A DNA stretch of 64,000 nucleotides. It comes from Trifolium pratense. Its lineage: Eukaryota; Streptophyta; Magnoliopsida; Fabales; Fabaceae. Position 1 is the first letter of the stretch. Every line of letters starts with the position of its first letter. Shown one piece after another: positions 57,020 through 64,000 of this stretch. The notes beneath the pieces were generated by a model that worked only from the letters and a program-made list of their open reading frames with translations, made no database searches and was not told the DNA's origin. The stretch spans positions 13,226,337 to 13,290,336 of the forward strand of contig NC_060064.1 of the NCBI RefSeq assembly GCF_020283565.1, in the 5' to 3' direction. The translations under genes were made by a program, and so were the position numbers.

Positions 57020-57830
57020 ATCAAGGCAACATATCATCTAAGGATTTATTTAGTCCAATAAACAACGGACTTAAGGGTCATCGAAGCAACATATATCCAT
57101 CACATAATTCATATAGCCAATAGAAATTGGACTTAATCAAGGCAACATTTATCCACATATTGAGGCAAGGGTTATCAAGGCAACATATAACCATCTAAGG
57201 ATTTATTTAGTCCAATAAACAACGGATTTAAGGGTCATCAAAGCAACATATATCCATCACATAATTCATATAGCCAATAGAAATTGGACTTAATCAAGGC
57301 AACATTTATCCACATATTGAGGCAAGGGTTATCAAGGTAACATATAACCATCTACGAATTTATATAGTCCAATAAAAAATGGACTTAAGGGTCATCGAAG
57401 CGACATATATCCATCACATAAATTATATAGCCAATAGATATTGGACTTAATCAAGGCAACATTTATCCACATATTGGGGCAAGGGTCATCAAGGCAACAT
57501 ATAACCATCTAAGAATTTATTTAGTCCAATAAAAAATGGACTTAAGGGTCATCGAAGCAACATATATCCATCACATAATTTATATGGCCAATAGAAATTG
57601 GACTTAATCGAGACAACATTTATCCACATGTTGAGGCAAGGTCATGAAGGCAACATATAACCATCTAAGAATTTATTTAGTCCAATAAAAAATGGACTTA
57701 AGGGTTATTAAAGCAACATATATCCATCACATAATTTATATAGAAACTGGACTTAATTGAGGCAACATTTATCCACATATTGAGTCAAGGGTCATCAAGG
57801 CAACATATAACCATAACCTTCATTTATACA
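57020..57830. repeat. 157-bp minisatellite, about five units
   Basis: TAGTCCAATAAA recurs at 57051, 57208, 57365, 57522 and 57678 (period 157, last 156). Each unit has three related sub-parts, with CAACATATAACCATC, CAACATATATCCATCAC and CAACATTTATCCACAT, so it grew from a shorter repeat of about 52 bp. Confidence 0.93.
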
Positions 57831-58599
57831 ACCAACAATAGGACTTGAGGGTCATCGAGTAAAATGTTAACCATCTCATGATTTATATAGAGTCACTGAG
57901 AAAGGGTCATCAATACCATTTCAAAATTCCAATAATGAATAATTACTTGATGTAAGAGTCGAATAGACATTTAACCATTTGACCAGAATTTACATCATAC
58001 AAAAACCTTTAGCAAGCTAGCACATTTTGCAAGATTGCATTTGGGTCACCTAACCAACTTGGTTTTTCTTTTCAAGTAGAAGATTAGATGTTCTATAATA
58101 ATCAAGAATGAAAGGATGGGTTTCCAAACAAGGTATCAATCATAAATAAACCAGTATGTTGCAATGAAAAAAACAATCCAAAATACTGTGGCAAACTAAA
58201 AAAAAAAACTTGCTTTCACTATATTAGTGCCAAAAAGGGTCTTGGGACCGATCACATTTCTTTCATGCAGAAGATTGAATATTCAACATGTGGAGCCGTT
58301 TTTTGTCAAGAAATTGATCTTATGAAAAAAATCATCTTTCAAAACATTGGTGTCAAACAGAGTTTTGGGACATAGCATGTTTCTTCAATTAAAGTGTTTT
58401 CTTTTTTCTTGCAGAAGATTGAACAGTTTTTAATCATCAAGAATGTGAAAAATGGAACCTTTTTCATGCCCGCAAAAACTGTAAAGCACTAATTACAAAA
58501 CTGAATACTAGGACATGATTTGGACACCACCTTGGATATAATAGGATGTAAAAAACGGTACCTTTTGTTTCTTTGAGAAATTGTCGCTTTTTCTTTGAT
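57831..58599. other. no gene recognised
   Basis: Continuation of degenerate repeats, then AT-rich sequence with two similar phrases (CATTTCTTTCATGCAGAAGATTGA and TTTTTTCTTGCAGAAGATTGA). No coding feature. Confidence 0.4.
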
Positions 58600-58738
58600 C
58601 ATTGTCGACACATAAGACGTTTGATCAAATCATCAATGATTTCTTGACAACCAACATTCGAGAAATCGATCTTACTCAGTGGTTGGTTACCGACAAACAT
58701 AAGTACCCAATTCAGCAGTATTAGACTCAACAATTTCT

Positions 58739-58960
58739 TCACTCTTTGAGACAATCTTTGATTCTGATAGAATTTGAAGCAATCGGTGAAGTGGGTTTGG
58801 GATTAGGGTTGGGTTTGGGATTAGGGTTGGGTACCAACAAACGCATGTTTCGTTCTTGAAGACACAAATCTGTGTAACGGTAATGACAGAAGGCGCGTCG
58901 TTATAAATCTATCCCATGGGCTTTTCTGTTTTACTGGGCCGACTTCATCGGAAGTTATTT
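58739..58960 (-). promoter_or_regulatory. housekeeping-type promoter/5' leader on the minus strand
   Basis: The minus strand holds site II-like TGGGCC/GCCCA words (near 58910-58942). Downstream is a doubled 18-bp unit that reads AACCCTAATCCCAAACCC on minus (58792-58835), resembling telo-boxes. A 35-codon ORF starts at 58846 (MRLLVPNPNPKPNPNPKPTS) and stops at 58739. I see no exon of a known protein further down this strand. It may be a leader ORF, a short noncoding gene or a decayed gene. Confidence 0.4.
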
Positions 58961-59154
58961 TTCAAAACACCCCTCAAAACACCCTATCTTTATAACGTCC
59001 GCTACTTAAGTAACGAAAGTTATTTTTCAAAATTTCTGATTTTTATAACATCCGCAACCTAAGTCGCGGAGGGTAAAATTGGAAAATCGTAGTAGGGCGC
59101 GCAAGTAACCGGTAGGGTGGCAAAAGTATTCATAACGAAAATATACAAATTGAT

Positions 59155-59530
59155 GGTTACTTTTTTTTTATACTAAATAAAAAATATTTTCATTCATTCA
59201 AATTGAGAAGAGTACATCGATGCAATACAAATTTAAAATCGCTAAAATAAAAAGGATGAATTTGTGAACAAATTCACAGCATCCGTGTTGATAGCATAAA
59301 ACGACATATTGCATAAGCCTACATATTTGACTATATTGAAATGTCAGGAATATTCATGTCTCCGGATCTGTAGCGTTGATGACACAAAAGTCATTGACGG
59401 ATCTGCACTGGATCAACCTTATTCCTTCAACCTGAAACAAATGAACATCGCACCAAGACGAGACAACAATACTCCGCACTAAGAAGAGACATCAATACTC
59501 CGCACTAAGACGGGAAAATCAAAAAAAGTT
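59155..59530. other. no gene recognised
   Basis: A poly(T) run at 59160-59169 followed by unremarkable sequence. A small repeat (ATACTCCGCACTAAGA twice) is at 59468-59510. Confidence 0.4.
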
Positions 59531-59844
59531 TAGGGGCCTTAAAAGTTAGAACATATTGAGGGGTCTAAAGAGAATTTTTATTAATTTGAATAGAGTCTAT
59601 CTCATGACATCCAATGTATACCTTTATTACGAGCTCCTGAATGACCCCACCAAAATGAATTCATAATGTTTTCAAATTCATCACAAAGAGACGAGGGAGT
59701 AGTAAAAATACTCATGAAGTATGTCGATATAGGTTGGAGGACCAATTTAATAAGAATTTCGCAACCCGCCTTCCACAAATTTTTACTACTCCAAGAGTTA
59801 ATCTTCTTCCTGTCATTGTTTTTAGGGGATACAACTTGAAACAC
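59530..59844 (-). pseudogene. LINE reverse-transcriptase fragment, chimeric repeat copy 2
   Basis: The minus strand reads KKINSWSSKNLWKAGCEILI to NSFWWGHSGARNKGIHWM, closely similar to 50772-50990. It shares the same non-LINE continuation (GAACATATTGAGGGG on plus). Confidence 0.82.
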
Positions 59845-60380
59845 AAATTACTAGCATTCATCTACTTTCTTTCCTTTTTTACAAAACCCAACTAGTTGAT
59901 TAAAGAAAATAAGAATATTTGATAAAATAATTTAGGAAAATGTTATTTAAAGACAATTTTCTAACAAAAATATAATAAAATTACACTTTTTGCATTTTTT
60001 TTAATATTGTTTACATGCCTTGGTATATGTGCTATGAGTGGAGATTGTATGATATCGTATTTTTGTCTGGTCTACTTGTGTTTGTATAACATTCCTCAAT
60101 AATTTATGATGTAGAAAGTATTTAACACAATTATTAATAAAACTTAACTAATAATACTAGAAGATGATGTGTATGCTTGTTAATAAGAAAATCAACAGAT
60201 ACTTGTTCAAAAAAAGAAAATCAACAGATAAAGTATTTATTTATAGATTATCCCCTGCATATCAACCTCATATCTAGCATACATTCATATTACATTACAA
60301 TGATGAAATTGAATAACTTAATGAGAATTGATTAAAGGTTATATATATGGTCTATAGAATTATTGTATGGTTTTGTTTCA
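59845..60380. other. calmodulin 3' flank, no gene seen
   Basis: AT-rich. The calmodulin 3' UTR probably occupies the last 100-200 bases. Confidence 0.5.
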
Positions 60381-61855
60381 TCACTTAGCCATCATGACCT
60401 TAACAAACTCATCATAATTAATTTGACCATCACCATCAACATCAGCCTCTCGAATCATCTCGTCGACTTCTTCATCGGTTAGTTTCTCGCCAAGGTTGGT
60501 CATTACATGGCGAAGTTCAGCAGCCGAAATGAATCCATTCTGATCCTTGTCGAATACTCTGAAGGCTTCTTTCAGCTCTTCTTCTGAATCTGTATCTTTC
60601 ATTTTTCTTGCCATAAGGTTTAGAAATTCAGGGAAATCGATTGTGCCATTACCGTCAGCATCTACTTCGTTGATCATGTCTTGTAGCTCTGCCTCTGTTG
60701 GATTTTGGCCTAATGACCTCATCACAGTTCCGAGCTCTTTCGTTGTGATGGAACCTAAAATGTCATATAGAACATATAATATTTGACACAAATACAAACA
60801 CCAGACACATTGACAATAATTTGAGAAAAATAAAATAATTGAACGTAACCACATTTGTTGTTGCTGGACACCAACACATATCAGACATCATATACACTTT
60901 TGAATTTGATATAATAATGAATTTGATGTAAACCGGATTTCACTTCATTAATATCAATGTTCCAACAAAAATACTTGCCTACATAGAAAATAATAGGTTC
61001 AAAAAGGTAAATGCGGATAAAAGGGACAAATTTTAGCAGATGGTGCTGCTACGGTTGGTGGTGCCTTGGGAAAAAACATAATAGCAACTTATAATATATG
61101 TCATGGGAAGGCTACAATTCTGAAGATGTTGCACTCATTAGTGAGCGTCTGGTCTACGAAGATATTTTACTTCTTTTCATATACAGAAATATGAAATTCA
61201 GACTCATATGACAAACCATGGTCATGAAAGAATCTCTAGTAAAATTCCACATCTAGAAGTTCATTTACGTCGAAATTTAGAGAAAAATAGAATTGTGATT
61301 ATGGGGATCTTGGATAGAATCAGACGATATATAACAAAGTATTTTTACAATATGCAATTATTAAAGAAAAGATTCAAATACTTTTAACCTGAAAAAAAAA
61401 AGAAGCCAAATTTCGTGTTTAAAATGATTTATATATTATCATCTTTCTTATAGAATTTTGAGATGTTTTCCCAATAAAGTTGAATAAAATCTAAACTTAT
61501 GATCATTTTTGCATTAGCAAGACATGAAATAATTTTCATTGCAATCATTTTATTGTATTAGAAATAGTGTTACAATGTGAAACAAAGAAGAAACATTTAT
61601 GTATAAATAAAGCATAAAAGAGTTGTAAAAAAAAAACAATAACAACTCAATAATTATAAAGAAAATAGATTATGGGAGGAACAAATTAACATGATGATAA
61701 TAATAATGTGTAAGGAAAAATAAATAAAACAATAAAATGATCATTATTATATATAGATGATAGATTAAATAAAACATACCATCACCATCTTTATCAAACA
61801 AGCTGAATGCTTCCTTGAATTCAGAGATCTGATCATCTGTGAGTTGATCTGCCAT
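60381..61855 (-). CDS. CAM: calmodulin
   Basis: Calcium sensor of 149 residues with four EF-hands that binds and regulates many target enzymes, channels and transcription factors. Exon 1 is 61780-61855 ([20 protein letters not shown] and DKDGD) and exon 2 is 60381-60754. A 1025-bp intron splits the glycine codon in the first EF-hand loop, the conserved intron site of plant calmodulin genes. Loops read [36 protein letters not shown] and [12 protein letters not shown], all with intact ligands. Residue 27 is serine (TCC), where plant calmodulins normally have cysteine, and NYDEF replaces the more usual NYEEF near the end. The protein ends VKVMMAK. A TATA-like ATATATGAAG (minus) lies about 130 bases upstream of the ATG. 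A GACAC-rich repeat piece lies in the intron. Confidence 0.96.
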
Positions 61856-62440
61856 TGTGTGATATGTAAATCTTTTTTTTCTTTATTTCTTTTGAATATG
61901 AATTATTTCTTTCTGAAGAAAGAGAGATAGAAACAAGAAACTAACTGAAGAAACAATATTGTTCCGACAAAACCTCCCCTTCATATATCTATGCCATCAA
62001 CACAAACTCCACTATTTTTTCTTTACCATAAATAACATATATTGACTTGTTTCTTGTTTCACCTAATTTGACACTATTATTTATTCTAATTATTCTAAAC
62101 AACCTTCAATATTGATTTCTCACAAATATTTAACTCACCAAGTTACCATTAAGACCCTTTTTTTCCTGTTCTTTTTCAAGTAGTTAGTGGCTAAGGAGTA
62201 CGGTAATTCCTACTAATTATAATTAAGATATGTTTATTAGGGCCGGTTATGACTATTTAAGATAAATTTAATTACTTGTAAAAAAAAAAGAAGATAAATT
62301 TAATTTCAGGTAGTAATTTAGTCATTTATCTTTCATTACATGATATTTTAGTCCATTTTTTATGTTTTGATATGAATTTTAATTTTAAATTTATAGTTTT
62401 CTTTCTCATTTGGCACTCTCAGGTCTCCTTGAAGGTGTCC
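61856..62440 (-). promoter_or_regulatory. calmodulin 5' UTR and promoter region
   Basis: A leader rich in CTTTCT/AAGAAA lies next to the ATG, with a TATA-like word near 61982-61992. Further up the sequence is AT-rich with nothing recognised. Confidence 0.45.
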
Positions 62441-62449
62441 ATTTTCACG

Positions 62450-62910
62450 TGGTAACTATTGCGTGACAGGTTACCCACAAAAGCAAATCTGGTCACTCAA
62501 GGCATTGTATCACCGGAGGCTCACTATTGTGTTTCTGGTTGCGGAGCGGTCGAATCAGCTCAATACTTGTTCCTTTCATGCGGCACTTTTGGTTTCCTTT
62601 GGTCTCTTGTCAGTTCTTTGGATCGGCTCTTCATTGGTGACTGCTCAGACGCTTCCTAATCACTTCGTTCAATTTACTATTTTAGCATGTGGTCTTCGAG
62701 CGCGTTGTTCTTTTATGCAACTCATATGACTTGCTTGTGTGTGGGTTGTGTGGATTGAAAGAAACCACAGATTATTCAGAGGCTCAGTAAACTCATTACA
62801 TCACATGTTGGACATCAAGATTTTTTCTTATAGGTGGTTGAAGGCAGCAAGTAGTACTTTAGCTTTAAACTACTATAACTGGTGGTCTAGTCTTTTATGC
62901 TTTGTTTGAA
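62450..62910 (+). pseudogene. LINE ORF2 C-terminal remnant
   Basis: MRDRLPTKANLVTQGIVSPE, CVSGCGAVESAQYLFLSCGT, then in other frames VVWIERNHRLFRGS and FFSYRWLKAA...NYYNWWSS are the zf-RVT tail of a plant L1 element. Several frameshifts. It lies just before the first GH51 exon. Confidence 0.82.
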
Positions 62911-62936
62911 CCTTGTATAATTTCTTTTCCAAATTG

Positions 62937-63744
62937 ACAATGGCTTTCTCAAATCTCAAATATATTAGAGCTTCTATGGGACATCTTGAACCATTTGATT
63001 TGAGATTTGTTGGTGTTGGAAATGAAGAATGTGATAAATCTAACTATATAGGTTACTAATCACGTGTACATTGATTTTTTTTCATCCATATATATACACA
63101 ATTCAAAAAAATATTTATAAGTGGATTTACTGAGGAATCACATTTTAATGTTTCTTAATTTATGATTTTTGTTTGGTTAGGAAATTATCTGAAGTTCTAT
63201 GAAGCTATAAAGCATACCTATCCTAATATTCAAATTATCTCAAATTGTGATGGTTCTGTAAAACCATTAAATCATTCTGCTGATCTCTATGATTTTCATG
63301 TAATAATATTGTTTATTTATTTATTTTTTTCCCAATTATAAAATTATTTATTTTGTATTTTGGTTTAAGCCACTTATTTATTAATACTTTTTTATTAATA
63401 TTATTAGATTTATACAAATGCTAAGGACATGTTTTCCAAGTATACCAAGTTCGATAATGCACCACGAACCGGCCCAAAGGTTAGATTATACATTTATTTA
63501 TAAAATTAATTTTTTTTTTGTCAAGTAGTCTAGTGACTAAAAAATCCACTTTAAAGGTGAATAATTAAGCGGAGGGTCCGGGGTTCAAACTTCGGCTCTG
63601 CATAATATATGTGATATCCCTATTGAGTTAAGTTCACGGGCACAAAACTAATGATTTATTATTTATAATAATGATTAATTAATAAATGAATTTTTTCAAG
63701 TTTTATTAATTGGTACTATATAGGCAGTTGTTAGTGAGTATGCT
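62937..63744 (+). pseudogene. alpha-L-arabinofuranosidase (GH51), interrupted fragment
   Basis: GH51 enzymes release arabinose from cell-wall arabinan and arabinoxylan. Visible exons: about 62969-63051 (ASMGHLEPFDLRFVGVGNEE), 63181-63299 (GNYLKFYEAIKHTYPNIQII then NCDGS), 63408-63479 (IYTNAKDMFSKYTKFDNAPR) and the first 21 bases of the next at 63724-63744 (AVVSEYA). The acid/base glutamate is in GNEEC. Splice sites and phases are good. The fourth exon is then cut by a repeat (TAGGCATGGCAATGGGGCGG onward). The upstream exons expected for this 670-residue family are absent: a LINE remnant and the calmodulin gene occupy the space. An in-frame ATG at 62945 makes a longer first exon possible. I read it as a pseudogene. 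Confidence 0.85.
63511..63650 (+). mobile_element. SINE in a GH51 intron
   Basis: TTTTTTTTTGTCAAGTAGTC, box A-like TAGTCTAGTGAC, box B-like GGGGTTCAAACTTCGG, then GTTAAGTTCACGGGCAC. Same family as the split SINE in unit A. Confidence 0.7.
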
Positions 63745-64000
63745 TAGGCATGGCAATGGGGCGGGGCGGGGACGGGTTTTGCCCTCCCCAAACCCAAACT
63801 CATAAAGTTCGGGTTTCTCCAAACCCATCTCAAATTTGAGTGGGGATAAAAATAATAACCCCAAACTCATACCCAACGGGGATCGGGTATCCCCATCGGG
63901 TTTCGGATATCCCCATTACGCCTCTTTCCACATAAATTTATATTGAGAAAATGGTTTGCTTAATACTCAAATTAAAATAAAAAATAAATATATGAACGTA
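63745..64000. mobile_element. insertion with GGGGCGGGG terminus, runs off the window
   Basis: Begins TAGGCATGGCAATGGGGCGG and continues with repeated CAAACCC/GGGTTT and CGGGTATCCCC words. This terminus is familiar from abundant plant MITE-like repeats. The far end and the target duplication are outside the window. Confidence 0.65.

Noticed and set aside
57020..57830. CRISPR-like repeat spacing
   Set aside because: Units are contiguous 157-bp tandem copies without unique spacers, in a plant genome.
58790..58836. interstitial telomere repeat
   Set aside because: Units are 18 bp (GGGTTTGGGATTAGGGTT), not TTTAGGG arrays; better read as doubled telo-box-like promoter text.
61670..61855. 61-residue calmodulin-like protein from exon 1 read-through
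   Set aside because: It reads past a clear GT donor into the intron; the spliced form gives a perfect calmodulin.

Overview
This is plant nuclear DNA: AT-rich and intron-rich, with GT-AG introns and a dense load of plant transposons. It carries orthologues of plant housekeeping genes (COP9 signalosome subunit 2, UBC22-type E2, calmodulin). The wording of the CSN2, PGG, FSH-hydrolase and GH51 proteins, and of the decayed LINE and Tat-type sequences, suggests a legume, perhaps of the clover/medic group. That placement is inference; nothing in the window proves the species.

Layout. 1-705: last two exons of CSN2 (+). 1618-7323: full-length but mutated L1-type LINE (-) with its target-site duplication. 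7.5-26.0 kb: a tandem segmental duplication. Unit A (about 7525-19257) and unit B (about 19935-26047) each hold a PGG-domain membrane-protein gene, the start of a second PGG gene, and an FSH-type serine hydrolase gene, all on the minus strand. In unit B the first and last are intact. In unit A both are broken by small indels, and the unit holds at least six insertions not seen in B: a 3.5-kb non-autonomous LTR retrotransposon, a foldback element, a deleted MULE, a Tourist-like element inside a SINE, a 298-bp solo LTR and a Mutator-type MITE. Most have clear target-site duplications, and B supplies several empty sites.

26.3-31.5 kb: a transposon cluster made of a 1.59-kb foldback element inside a (TA)n tract, a second copy of the 0.3-kb MITE, a SINE and a 2.65-kb solo LTR. 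The foldback core holds an array of eight short hairpins and a stretch resembling the nearby solo LTR. 34.0-34.9 kb: decayed retroelement ORF. 35.7-38.3 kb: the UBC22 gene, with a GC-AG intron and its start codon as the last three bases of an exon.

40.7-48.9 kb: a second local duplication (units C and D). Unit C keeps a small 48-codon acidic-peptide gene; D keeps only its last codons. Between them lies a Tat-like Ty3/gypsy remnant (integrase on minus, coiled-coil ORF on plus, two tandem arrays), together with SINE, hAT, MULE-MITE and LINE insertions. 48.6-58.6 kb is gene-poor and filled with degenerate repeats, a 157-bp minisatellite and one orphan exon of an AGT2-type aminotransferase. A housekeeping-like promoter motif set lies at 58.8-58.95 kb. 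60.4-61.9 kb: an intact calmodulin gene (-). 62.4-64.0 kb: a LINE remnant, then exons of a GH51 alpha-L-arabinofuranosidase whose fourth visible exon is cut by an insertion running off the window.

The intact genes (CSN2 end, PGG-B, FSH-B, UBC22, small peptide, calmodulin) show no shared pathway. CSN2 and UBC22 both belong to the ubiquitin/cullin regulatory world, but their proximity here is probably chance.
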